From an uncultured Lachnospiraceae bacterium (GTDB lineage: Bacteria; Bacillota; Clostridia; Lachnospirales; Lachnospiraceae): DNA of 64,000 nt. The first letter of the stretch is position 1. Every line of letters begins with the position of its first letter. Positions 11,970 to 19,741 of this stretch are shown here, in pieces. The translations under genes were made by a program, and so were the position numbers. A model generated the notes under the pieces. It was not told where the DNA came from and made no database searches. It saw nothing but the letters and a program-made list of their open reading frames with translations. The stretch covers positions 17,628 to 81,627 of the forward strand of contig CALZBR010000006.1 in NCBI GenBank assembly GCA_945621435.1, read 5' to 3'.

Positions 11970-13055
11970 TTACTTCCCGGATTTATCCTGAGGAAGCTTT
12001 ACCACACGATGTCCGGCCGCTTTCAGCAGGCGGTTCATAATTGCCTGTCCAAGCCCTGCTTTTTCAAAGCTTTCCGAATATATTTTTGTGACACCATCGT
12101 CATCAAATTCCCGAAGTACGGTGAACAAATGTCTCGCGATACTCTCTTCCTCTTCCCTGCTGCCCACGCTTTTTACAACATCAGCACTGTACTTCTCTAT
12201 CCTTTCCTCTGTTCCGATAACCCCTGTTTTCTCACCTGAGGCTTTGTCTTCCGCAGTATGCTCATTAATGTAAGCCGACACAAGCTCTGACGGTCCCTCA
12301 ACAATTGTCAGCTCCCCCTTGGGGGCATAATGCCGATACTTCATCCCCGGAGCCCTGGGGGCCTGTCCGGAGTCCGATTTCAGAATTGTGACATCCGTGT
12401 CAACTTCGCCCAGCACCTGCTCAAGCATTTCCTTCGTGATATATCCGGGGCGCAGGATTTGGGGCGGCGTCACAGTAACATCAACAATGGTAGATTCCAG
12501 ACCAATGCAGGCTTCTCCTCCGTCCAGAATCATTTCAATTCTTCCCTTCATATCCTCTTCCACATACTTTGCCACCGTCGGGCTGGGGCGCCCGGAAAGG
12601 TTCGCACTGGGAGCCGCCACATAACCGCCGCCGTATTCTATCAGTTTCTGTGCCACAGGATCAGACGGGAAACGGACTGCCACCGTATCCAGCCCCCCGG
12701 TAGTTTCTTTCGGAACACGGTCAGACTTTCTCAAAATCAGGGTAAGGGGGCCCGGCCAGAATACCCTTGCAAGTCTGATTGCCGCCTCGGGAAGCTCGCT
12801 CACGATCTCCCTCATATCCTCCAGACTGCAGATATGCACAATCAGCGGGTTGTCGCTGGGCCTGCCCTTGGCTGCATAAATTTTCGCAGAAGACTCCTTA
12901 TTCAAGGCATCCCCTCCGAGGCCGTATACTGTCTCTGTGGGAAATGCCACAAGACCACCCTTGCGGATAATGTCACCGGCTCTTCGCAGCTCCTCCTCCT
13001 CTTCCGGAGTAAAGTTTCCCAATTCTCCACTTATTTTTACCGTAACTGTCTCCAT
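11970..13055 (-). CDS. L-threonylcarbamoyladenylate synthase (Sua5/TsaC)
   Basis: This 361-aa protein makes threonylcarbamoyl-AMP for the t6A modification of tRNAs that read ANN codons. The YrdC domain (about residues 20-210) carries GGLVAFPTETVYGLGGDA, KGRPSDNPLIVHI, RFPSDPVAQ and GYVAAPSANLSGRPSPT. The C-terminal Sua5 domain (about 245-355) follows the linker PGMKYRHYAPKGELTIVEG. The ATG at 13055 is used; a TTG 21 bp upstream has slightly better spacing from GGAG and is the alternative. Confidence 0.93.
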   Translation of the reverse strand: METVTVKISGELGNFTPEEEEELRRAGDIIRKGGLVAFPTETVYGLGGDALNKESSAKIYAAKGRPSDNPLIVHICSLEDMREIVSELPEAAIRLARVFWPGPLTLILRKSDRVPKETTGGLDTVAVRFPSDPVAQKLIEYGGGYVAAPSANLSGRPSPTVAKYVEEDMKGRIEMILDGGEACIGLESTIVDVTVTPPQILRPGYITKEMLEQVLGEVDTDVTILKSDSGQAPRAPGMKYRHYAPKGELTIVEGPSELVSAYINEHTAEDKASGEKTGVIGTEERIEKYSADVVKSVGSREEEESIARHLFTVLREFDDDGVTKIYSESFEKAGLGQAIMNRLLKAAGHRVVKLPQDKSGK

Positions 13056-13172
13056 TGTATCCAACACTTTCTCCAACCTGACTTTTCAAAAGTATATCAT
13101 ATTTATCCTAAAAATAAAAGCCTTACAGAAACCTATTTATTGAGGAGGTGACAATCCTGATTGTTCGAAGGC

Positions 13173-13889
13173 TCATCCGAAGCAGCCGGCATTGTTCAAA
13201 TACTGCATAATCCCCATGCATATTGCCCATGCAATTCTATCCTGATATTCCTCCGAACACAGCTTCTCTGCCTCAGAGCGATTTGAAAGGAATCCACATT
13301 CTACGATTACGATAGGACGCCCAGTCTTTTTCAAAAGATAATAGCTCCCATTTTCCTTCACCTGTCTTTTATTTTCCGAATCAGCCCTTTTAATTAAGCT
13401 GTTCTGTATCCTTTCAGCCAGACCTTTTCCTTCGGCACTTCCCGTATAATAAAACACCTGCGCGCCATGAATGCTTTCCTGTGGATAGCTGTTCTGATGA
13501 ATACTTACGGTGACGCAAGGAGCGGTTTCCTCAATCAATGCGATTCTCCGCTTCATATCCTGTACTTTTTTATTGTCTGCACCGGCATCATATAACCCTT
13601 CGTCAGTCTCTCTTGTCATCACCACCTTCACATCATTTGCTTCCAGATATTCCTTTACCTTTTCCGCAATCTGCAGATTTATCTCCTTCTCTTTGGCTCC
13701 GTTGATTCCTATTTTCCCCGGATCATTCCCCCCATGCCCGGGATCCAGCACCACACACATCCCGGATGCATTGTTATCTGCTTTTGCTCCGCCGGTGGGT
13801 ATTGCTGTGTTTTTCCCTGCATACAACAACAAAACAAGAAACATCAAACATACCACCACAGAAAGCAACCTTTTATTCCAACTGCCCAT
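13173..13889 (-). CDS. cwlD: N-acetylmuramoyl-L-alanine amidase CwlD
   Basis: This 238-aa zinc amidase cuts the bond between MurNAc and the stem peptide. In Bacillus, CwlD starts muramic-delta-lactam formation in spore cortex. An N-terminal membrane or signal segment (SVVVCLMFLVLLLYAG) precedes the Amidase_3 domain. Zinc ligands lie in VLDPGHGGNDPG (His), AKEKEINLQIA (Glu) and SIHQNSY (His), and the catalytic Glu in VIVECGFLSNRSEA. The gene is divergent from the sortase gene. A sporulation role is inferred from the family only. Confidence 0.9.
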   Translation of the reverse strand: MGSWNKRLLSVVVCLMFLVLLLYAGKNTAIPTGGAKADNNASGMCVVLDPGHGGNDPGKIGINGAKEKEINLQIAEKVKEYLEANDVKVVMTRETDEGLYDAGADNKKVQDMKRRIALIEETAPCVTVSIHQNSYPQESIHGAQVFYYTGSAEGKGLAERIQNSLIKRADSENKRQVKENGSYYLLKKTGRPIVIVECGFLSNRSEAEKLCSEEYQDRIAWAICMGIMQYLNNAGCFG

Positions 13890-13956
13890 ATCTCTCCAGG
13901 TCTGTTATTTTATACATCTATATTCATTATTTTTCACTTTAAAACCAGCGAAGCTA

Positions 13957-13985
13957 TTGCAATACAGCAAATTATAGACTAATAT
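13957..13985 (+). promoter_or_regulatory. putative promoter of the sortase gene
   Basis: TTGCAA (13957-13962), 17 bp, TAATAT (13980-13985). The -10 box ends only 6 bp before the sortase ATG and no Shine-Dalgarno sequence is visible, so a leaderless transcript is likely. Confidence 0.4.
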
Positions 13986-13991
13986 AGTATC

Positions 13992-14876
13992 ATGAATACA
14001 TTTAAGAGACTTTTATCTGTGTTATTTGCGGTCTTGGCAGCAGTCTGCTTGATTGCAGCAATTGCAATACTGCTTCGCAGACATGCGGAAGATGCCCATG
14101 CCGACCGGCTTCTGGAAAGCCTGCGCCCCTCCGAAGCCCAGTCACAACCGATTCCTTCTTTAGGGGAGATTGCAGATATTTTAGCTTCCTCAGAAACACC
14201 TTCTGTTGAAGCTACACCATCGGAACCTTCTGCAACATTGCCCGAACCTGAGCCTGTTCCGGAACCCGTTGAGAATCCATACAAAGCTGCCTATCTGGCC
14301 AATGCGGATATGGCTGCATGGATACAGATTCCCGACACCCCGGTGGATTATCCCGTGATGTGGACTCCTCGGGATGAAGAATATTATCTTCTGCGAGGTT
14401 TTGACGGAAAGAGCAATCAAAACGGATGTCTGATTCTGGATACCGACAGTTGCGTGAATCCCCTGACCACCAATTTGATCATTCATGGTCACAACATGAA
14501 AAGCGGTGAGATGTTCGGAAGCCTTATGAAGTATCAGAATGAAGAATACTATCAGGCACACAAGGAAATTATTTTGTATACACCCGAATGTCAGCGTAAC
14601 TATGAAGTAATTGCCGTCTTTCCTTCCCAGGTATACAAAAAAAAGGATAAGGTATTTAAGTTCTACCAGTTCTTCCGGGCAGACACAGAGGAAGAATTTG
14701 ATTACTTTTACAACAACATAAAAAATCTCTCCCTATACGATACCGGTGTCACAGCAGAGTTTGGCGATCATTTTCTCACCCTCTCCACCTGTGCGTACCA
14801 TGTGACAAACGGGCGTTTTGTGGTAATCGCCAAGGAAACCGAACCCGGCGACGCCTACTACCCTATTGAGAAATAA
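13992..14876 (+). CDS. srtB: class B sortase
   Basis: This 294-aa membrane-anchored transpeptidase links sorted proteins to the cell wall. An N-terminal membrane segment (LSVLFAVLAAVCLIAAIAILL) is followed by a Ser/Pro/Glu-rich linker (SEAQSQPIPSL to PEPEPVPEPVENP) and the sortase B fold. The catalytic His lies in LIIHGHNMKSGEMFG and the Cys in LTLSTCAYHVTNGRFVV; the Arg is in NGRFVV. Its substrate is almost certainly the next gene, 40 bp downstream. Confidence 0.92.
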   Translation: MNTFKRLLSVLFAVLAAVCLIAAIAILLRRHAEDAHADRLLESLRPSEAQSQPIPSLGEIADILASSETPSVEATPSEPSATLPEPEPVPEPVENPYKAAYLANADMAAWIQIPDTPVDYPVMWTPRDEEYYLLRGFDGKSNQNGCLILDTDSCVNPLTTNLIIHGHNMKSGEMFGSLMKYQNEEYYQAHKEIILYTPECQRNYEVIAVFPSQVYKKKDKVFKFYQFFRADTEEEFDYFYNNIKNLSLYDTGVTAEFGDHFLTLSTCAYHVTNGRFVVIAKETEPGDAYYPIEK

Positions 14877-14916
14877 ATGTGCTTTTACAATAAATCAACC
14901 CCAAGGAGGTCAATAA

Positions 14917-15738
14917 ATGAAAAAGAAATTTAAAGCACTGTTTTTTACATTGGCCGCAATCGCAATCTGCGCATTTCTGCCAAAAGGCAACACCCTTACC
15001 GTTAACGCTGCCGAAAGTTACTCGGTTGAGTACGTGGGCGGTACCTATGACGCCTGGCGTTACCAGCCCGGAACTTCTTTCGACGAACCTAAGGGACATG
15101 GACCTTTAGGTGAACTGATGCTAAAGCTGAAGGATGGCGATACCGTAATCGTTTTCCAGGGCGATACCGCTCCCAAAACAAATCTTGATTTAGGTTCCGT
15201 AAAGCTTAACAATCTGACAGTTCACCAGGGTGTACAGGTTGTTGTATTTACCGGCGGTATTAATGAATGCTATGTACTTGCAGGCGCATTTGCAGCCATC
15301 AACGGTGACGTAACCACTGCCCACATCTACGGTCCCACGACCTGTACCTTCAACAACAACGTGCTTGATATGTACTGGCACATGGAGGATTCCCCTTCTT
15401 CCAATATTTCCTGCAATGGTACTGTAGGTTACTTTAATGCGAGTTACGCATCCAGCGGAAGCTATTGGGCTGCTTTCTACAGCATTGCCAAAGGACAGCA
15501 CATCATCAAAGATGGTAAATATAATGTTCCCTCCTGGGCCTATGGTACCGAAGAGGATTATCTCAAAACCAAGAACGCCGGGGCCGCTCCCGGCACCACC
15601 ACTCCTTCGAATCCCGGTTCTGATGAATACGACAGTGTTCCCAAGACCGGCGACAGCAATACCGTACTCCTGTTATTCTGTGCGGCCATTCTGTCCTTCA
15701 CTGCAAGTGCAATTCTCAGAAGAAAAGAAAGCAATTAA
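14917..15738 (+). CDS. sortase-anchored surface protein (VPKTG signal)
   Basis: This 273-aa exported protein has a signal peptide (residues 1-30, ending VNAAES), a beta-rich middle of unknown fold (about 30-225) and a Pro/Ser/Gly-rich linker. The C-terminal sorting signal is complete: VPKTG, then the hydrophobic stretch VLLLFCAAILSFTASAIL, then RRKESN. Clostridial class B sortases such as that of C. difficile use (S/N/P)PxTG-type signals, so it fits the sortase directly upstream. AAGGAGG precedes the ATG. The middle domain contains no motif I know. Confidence 0.88.
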   Translation: MKKKFKALFFTLAAIAICAFLPKGNTLTVNAAESYSVEYVGGTYDAWRYQPGTSFDEPKGHGPLGELMLKLKDGDTVIVFQGDTAPKTNLDLGSVKLNNLTVHQGVQVVVFTGGINECYVLAGAFAAINGDVTTAHIYGPTTCTFNNNVLDMYWHMEDSPSSNISCNGTVGYFNASYASSGSYWAAFYSIAKGQHIIKDGKYNVPSWAYGTEEDYLKTKNAGAAPGTTTPSNPGSDEYDSVPKTGDSNTVLLLFCAAILSFTASAILRRKESN

Positions 15739-15755
15739 TACCTGTGCATATCAAA

Positions 15756-15787
15756 ACAGCCCTGCTAAAAGCAGGGCTGTTTCTTTT
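15756..15787 (+). terminator. rho-independent terminator of srtB operon
   Basis: Perfect stem ACAGCCCTGC / GCAGGGCTGT with loop TAAAA, followed by TTCTTTT. Confidence 0.85.
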
Positions 15788-15832
15788 ACTATTAAATTAT
15801 CTGTTACCTTGTCGCGAATACATTTTTATATA

Positions 15833-17563
15833 TCATTTCATCTTTGTATATGTTGAGAGCAACTGCCAAATCTCCGGTGTTCCATATCCCAGTCTCCAGG
15901 CGGCTACGCCACCGATGCCTTTGGTTGCCATCACATTTAACTTAATCTTAATGGAATCCACATCTTCCAGCCAGATCTGATACGTAATCTCTCCCTCTTT
16001 CCATTCCAGATAATTCTGGCAGGCAGTATCATCCATCACTATTTCTTCGCGTCTTCCTGTGCCGGTAATGTACTTATCGAGATTGTTTAACGTTATTGCC
16101 TCATCTGTAACCTTGTTGCCTTCCGTCTTCCACACTCTGGTATACAGGGGCACTGCATTGATTATCTTTTCTGCCGGCATCTGTTCCAAGAGTCTGTCCA
16201 GGCCCCCCGAAACATACCCTATGCTTGCCACACTGCCTGCCTCACCGCAGCCACCCCAATGCTCATCATACCCCATCATGATAACATAGTCCGTAACCTG
16301 CCCCTGGATATCGAACCTCATGGCATTATTGGAATTCACTGGCACATAAGTATCTACCGAAAGTGTCAATCCCTGTTTTCTGCAAAGCACTGACAATTCC
16401 CGCAGGAATTGAATAAAGTGTACTCTGGTTTCCCCTGACAGTTTTTCAAAGTCAAGATTAATACCGTCCAGCCCCAGCTCTGTTGCCTTGGCTACCATCG
16501 TCTCTGCCATTGCCCTGCGCTTTGTGGTAACTGAAAAGATTTCATAGGTATCCACAATCGGCAGACCGTTATTCAGGCAGTAATTGAAGTCATCCCATAC
16601 CCCCCATACCTTCAACCCTGCCTTGTGTGCTTTCTCTACATATCTGGCAGATTCAAAAGATTCATAGTTTCCTTCTGCGTCTTTCAGGCTGAACCAGGTT
16701 GGTGCAATCACATTGATCCCTTTTCCCTCTGCCATCATGGAATCCAGATTGTCATTTCCTGCTGTACTGTAAATCGCATGCCACCCCAGATTTACTCTCC
16801 CTTCCAGACCATTCCCCTGATATTCTTCCGGTTTCCAGTCAGTAACGGGATTTTCCACTTCCGTGTTCATATTTACCAGCTTTTTATTCTCAACATATCC
16901 GATCATGGAATCTGCTGTTTTAACCTTGCTCCAGGTCTCCATTTGCTCCAGAACTTCAACAACATCACCTTTTTTCATGTCCTTAAGAATCGGGCTCTTA
17001 ATCCCCCCCTGTATACGCAGCTGGGTATCCTTTGCAATGTCATAGGTCTTCTTTATTCCCCACTCTGTATAGACCTGCATATGTCTGTCATATACATCAT
17101 AAGAAAAGTTTGCGAATTTTCTCACGAAATCTGCCGCCAGATAAAGCTTTTCTCCCTCTTGAAAGCAGATCTTATAGTTTAATGCGTGAGCTCCTTCCGC
17201 ATCATAATAGGATGTATCGTCCAATGCTACCTCCACTGTATCAACAGCGGAAGTGTACAGAAGCTTCTGTTCATAATTATCTATATAAAAACCGTCGTTG
17301 AAATATTTTGCGACAGTATCAAAGTCAAAATAAACCTTACCTCCTGATACAACGGCGCATTCCTCCACCATCTCATCCTGAAGAACAATCACCAGACCGC
17401 CATCAGAACCATCTACGGATAAATCTGCAACTCCATAGTACTCATCCAGATCGGCATACTCCGTACCATAACTGTATTTGTCCATAATCTTTCTGCCGAA
17501 AGCAGCTGCTCCGATAATGAATATCAAAAGAATTGCGATAATTGCAGGTATCACTTTTTTCAT
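15833..17563 (-). CDS. cell-surface GH18 family protein with SH3 domain
   Basis: This 576-aa protein has an N-terminal membrane anchor (VIPAIIAILLIFIIGAAAFG) and a region resembling a copper-amine-oxidase N-terminal-like wall-binding domain (about 40-175). A bacterial SH3 domain follows (about 180-245, KKGDVVEVLEQMETWSKVKT), then a glycosidase 18 barrel (about 265-576). The GH18 motif is DGINLDFEKL with the catalytic Glu; YVIMMGYDEHWGG and GGVAAWRLGYG are further barrel-strand marks. It probably acts on peptidoglycan or another GlcNAc polymer. The ATG at 17563 is preferred to 17626 because the signal sequence begins there. Confidence 0.88.
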   Translation of the reverse strand: MKKVIPAIIAILLIFIIGAAAFGRKIMDKYSYGTEYADLDEYYGVADLSVDGSDGGLVIVLQDEMVEECAVVSGGKVYFDFDTVAKYFNDGFYIDNYEQKLLYTSAVDTVEVALDDTSYYDAEGAHALNYKICFQEGEKLYLAADFVRKFANFSYDVYDRHMQVYTEWGIKKTYDIAKDTQLRIQGGIKSPILKDMKKGDVVEVLEQMETWSKVKTADSMIGYVENKKLVNMNTEVENPVTDWKPEEYQGNGLEGRVNLGWHAIYSTAGNDNLDSMMAEGKGINVIAPTWFSLKDAEGNYESFESARYVEKAHKAGLKVWGVWDDFNYCLNNGLPIVDTYEIFSVTTKRRAMAETMVAKATELGLDGINLDFEKLSGETRVHFIQFLRELSVLCRKQGLTLSVDTYVPVNSNNAMRFDIQGQVTDYVIMMGYDEHWGGCGEAGSVASIGYVSGGLDRLLEQMPAEKIINAVPLYTRVWKTEGNKVTDEAITLNNLDKYITGTGRREEIVMDDTACQNYLEWKEGEITYQIWLEDVDSIKIKLNVMATKGIGGVAAWRLGYGTPEIWQLLSTYTKMK

Positions 17564-17602
17564 TTTGTGTCTTGACCCCTTCTTTATGTATGTTAAGTGT
17601 GC

Positions 17603-17636
17603 GTAGCTGACCATGTCAAACGACATGACCAGCTAC
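17603..17636 (-). promoter_or_regulatory. 5'-leader hairpin of the GH18 gene
   Basis: On the minus strand GTAGCTGGTCATGTC pairs with GACATGGTCAGCTAC around a GTTT loop (2x2 internal loop, otherwise complete). A TACAAT -10 box (about 17637-17643) with ATGACT 17 bp upstream would start transcription at the foot of this hairpin, so it probably caps the 5' end of the mRNA. No T-run follows. Confidence 0.45.
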
Positions 17637-17739
17637 ATTGTACCACACTCATTTCGCGAAGTCATTACCATTTTTTTGACTATTGCCCCAGCCAGAGAGG
17701 CAACCCATAGTTTCCGGCAATAGTCAGTTCATTAACCGG

Positions 17740-17979
17740 TCAGTAACAGTTTACCCTGTCGAAACGCACCTGTTCAATCTTACCTGCGCTTCCGAACACA
17801 TAATCCGCCATGTAAGGACTGTCTTCACACACTGCCTTGGCAGCAGCTTCCCCGGGAAGTGCAGTTCTTCCATCCACGAACAGCTCAACACCGCAGTTGC
17901 GCATCTGTTCCAACAATGACTGCATATTGATTCTGGCTACTGCCATTTCGGAAGATACTCTTCTCATCTTTTGATTCAA
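17740..17979 (-). CDS. small protein of unknown function
   Basis: This 79-aa protein contains RRVSSEMAVARINMQSLLEQ (helical) and VELFVDGRTALPGEAAAKAV, with three cysteines and no signal peptide. The start is a TTG with a strong GGAGG 7 nt upstream, which supports real translation. I do not recognise it. It lies alone between the GH18 gene and the mecA leader region. Confidence 0.6.
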   Translation of the reverse strand: MNQKMRRVSSEMAVARINMQSLLEQMRNCGVELFVDGRTALPGEAAAKAVCEDSPYMADYVFGSAGKIEQVRFDRVNCY

Positions 17980-18388
17980 TATGATACCTCCGTTTTCCCT
18001 TTACAACCAAAAGGAATGTGATGAATTGCAAATGCCCCGACTGTACTTTTTGAATGAATCGTAAAACAAATTGATTTTAAGTTGAATTATTTTAAGATAA
18101 TATGAAAAGACTAGTTGAAAAATATGAAGTTGCAGACGCCATCATGTGCGCGTCAGCACTTGTAAGACATCCTTTAGAATACAATATCAGAATTTAGATA
18201 TTTCCCATATAATATAATAGGATGAAGTGGGCAAACAGCCCTGTAAACGTCAGTCGAATATGAGAGTAATTCCTCCTTCCCCGTACTGAGTACCGGAGCA
18301 TTTACATTTATGATTATAAATTATCACTTAAGATAACGCAATACGATTTTAGAAATCATAAAAAATTATTAAAGTTATTTACCTGCTA
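17980..18388. other. non-coding gap before mecA
   Basis: AT-rich sequence with no convincing gene. A 31-codon frame at 18102-18197 lacks a good ribosome binding site. I see no riboswitch or terminator that I can name. The mecA promoter follows directly. Confidence 0.5.
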
Positions 18389-18417
18389 TTGACTTAATGT
18401 ATGTTAGAGGATATGAT
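18389..18417 (+). promoter_or_regulatory. mecA promoter
   Basis: TTGACT (18389-18394), 17 bp, TATGAT (18412-18417), about 50 bp before the mecA start codon. Confidence 0.65.
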
Positions 18418-18466
18418 ACTTTTAATCACTCGGCATGCCTTAAATGCAGAAAGGAAGGGTTATCGC

Positions 18467-19186
18467 ATGAAAATAGAAAAAGTAAATGAAAATCAGATCC
18501 GCTGTACTCTCACCCGCGAAGATCTGCTAAGCCGTGAGCTGAAAATCAGTGAACTTGCTTACGGAACAGAGAAAGCGAAAACCCTGTTCCGCGACATGAT
18601 GCGTCAGGCTAATTTTGAATTTGGCTTTGAGGCAGAGGACATTCCTCTGATGATAGAAGCGATCCCTTTAAATTCCGAATGCATTGTACTGATTATCACA
18701 AAGGTGGAGGATCCCGAAGAACTGGATACCCGGTTTGCGCGTTTTGCTCCGTCCGTCACAGAGGACAACGACGATGAGGCTTCTTTCCCTGCCAATGAAG
18801 TCCTGGATCTCTTCCACAAAATACAGTCTGATTCTGCCGAAACGGTTTCTTCCGCAGCCTCTCAAGGCGAAGAAAATGCCGGCGCAGCAAAACCGGTATC
18901 GCGTATCTTCCGTTTTTCCGCGCTTACCAGGGTTATGAGTGTATGTTCCCTGATCCTCCCCTGCTTTTCGGGTCGGAGTTCTCTTTATAAATCTAAGAAT
19001 GACGAAGAATATTTTCTCCTGCTGACAGATGAACCGGAGCATCAGGAATCCTTTGACAAAGTAAGCAATACGGTTTCCGAATACGGTTCGCTGGTCAAAA
19101 ACATGACTGCCGGAACCGGCTATCTGGAAGAGCACTGTGAGGTTTTGATACGTGGCAACGCAGTTGATTCCCTCGGAAATGCCTGA
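18467..19186 (+). CDS. mecA: adaptor protein MecA
   Basis: MecA (239 aa) delivers substrate proteins to the ClpC-ClpP protease. The N-terminal substrate-binding domain (about 1-80) shows MKIEKVNENQIRCTLTREDL and the helix ISELAYGTEKAKTLFRDMM. An acidic variable linker follows, then the C-terminal ClpC-binding domain (from about residue 140, IFRFSALTRVMSV, ending GYLEEHCEVLIRGNAV). AAGGAAGGG precedes the ATG at 18467; upstream in-frame codons are ignored because they lie over the promoter. Confidence 0.9.
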   Translation: MKIEKVNENQIRCTLTREDLLSRELKISELAYGTEKAKTLFRDMMRQANFEFGFEAEDIPLMIEAIPLNSECIVLIITKVEDPEELDTRFARFAPSVTEDNDDEASFPANEVLDLFHKIQSDSAETVSSAASQGEENAGAAKPVSRIFRFSALTRVMSVCSLILPCFSGRSSLYKSKNDEEYFLLLTDEPEHQESFDKVSNTVSEYGSLVKNMTAGTGYLEEHCEVLIRGNAVDSLGNA

Positions 19187-19209
19187 ACAACAAAATAATG
19201 GTCACAAAA

Positions 19210-19262
19210 ACAGCCGTATCGAAAGAGCACTTACCCCTTCCGATACGGCTGTACCTTTTTTA
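19210..19262. terminator. bidirectional terminator between mecA and the DUF1858 gene
   Basis: CAGCCGTATCG (19211-19221) pairs with CGATACGGCTG (19241-19251). TACCTTTTTT follows on the plus strand and TTTTTGTGAC on the minus strand, so it can end both convergent genes. Confidence 0.85.
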
Positions 19263-19264
19263 AC

Positions 19265-19456
19265 TTATACCTCTTCGATTGCCTTCATCAGAGCATCAAT
19301 ATCTATACCATGCACCATAGCCGCCTCTTCCAGGGATTCTCCCTGTGCAGAGGGACATCCAAGGCAATGCATTCCCGCTTCCAGCAATACGGGGGCAACC
19401 TCCGGATTCGTGCGCAGAATTTCACCGATTGTCATTTCCTTTGTAATTTTGCTCAT
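19265..19456 (-). CDS. DUF1858 redox-disulfide domain protein
   Basis: This 63-aa protein has the DUF1858 (hybrid-cluster-protein-associated redox disulfide) pattern: [21 protein letters not shown], then [19 protein letters not shown] with a CxxC pair in an exposed turn. Relatives are often fused or adjacent to redox enzymes; the exact role is unknown. AAAGGAG precedes the ATG at 19456. It is divergent from pflB and shares its control region, which suggests common regulation with anaerobic metabolism. Confidence 0.85.
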   Translation of the reverse strand: MSKITKEMTIGEILRTNPEVAPVLLEAGMHCLGCPSAQGESLEEAAMVHGIDIDALMKAIEEV

Positions 19457-19574
19457 TGTCGCATTCTCCTTTCCCACATCCCTCGCTCCCGGCGGACTTA
19501 ACCCGGTACATTCCCGGTCGGCATCAGACATCTCACGCCCGCCACCGCCGAACATTCCGGGGATGTCTGTAATC

Positions 19575-19603
19575 AGTATATTACTTTCCCCAAAAGTTGA
19601 CAA
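19575..19603 (-). promoter_or_regulatory. promoter of the DUF1858 gene
   Basis: On the minus strand TTGTCA (19603-19598), 17 bp, TATACT (19580-19575). Confidence 0.55.
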
Positions 19604-19610
19604 GCTATTC

Positions 19611-19624
19611 TTTTGTATACAAAA
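19611..19624. promoter_or_regulatory. palindrome between divergent promoters
   Basis: TTTTGTATACAAAA is a perfect 14-bp palindrome, 8 bp upstream of the DUF1858 -35 box and 18 bp upstream of the pflB -35 box. It is a candidate operator serving both. Confidence 0.4.
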
Positions 19625-19641
19625 AAGTACACTCTGCTACC

Positions 19642-19670
19642 TTGACTGAATGTACTGTTTTTCATATAAT
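19642..19670 (+). promoter_or_regulatory. pflB promoter
   Basis: TTGACT (19642-19647), 17 bp, perfect TATAAT (19665-19670). The leader is about 65 nt, with AGGAGGG before the ATG. Confidence 0.8.
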
Positions 19671-19741
19671 GGACTCAGAGAATTAGAAACGATTTTATCG
19701 CTTATATACTAATTCAAATACTAATAGGAGGGTATTTTTAA

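Noticed and set aside
13141..13195. Plus-strand AGGAGGTGACAAT followed by a short frame
   Set aside because: It lies over the end of cwlD and would start at CTG; probably chance.
17678..17725. c-di-GMP-I or c-di-AMP riboswitch
   Set aside because: Only GGGTTGCC-like fragments match; the conserved cores of both classes are missing.
18102..18197. 31-codon plus-strand frame before mecA
   Set aside because: No good Shine-Dalgarno sequence, no promoter at proper spacing and no recognisable pattern; kept out of the gene list.
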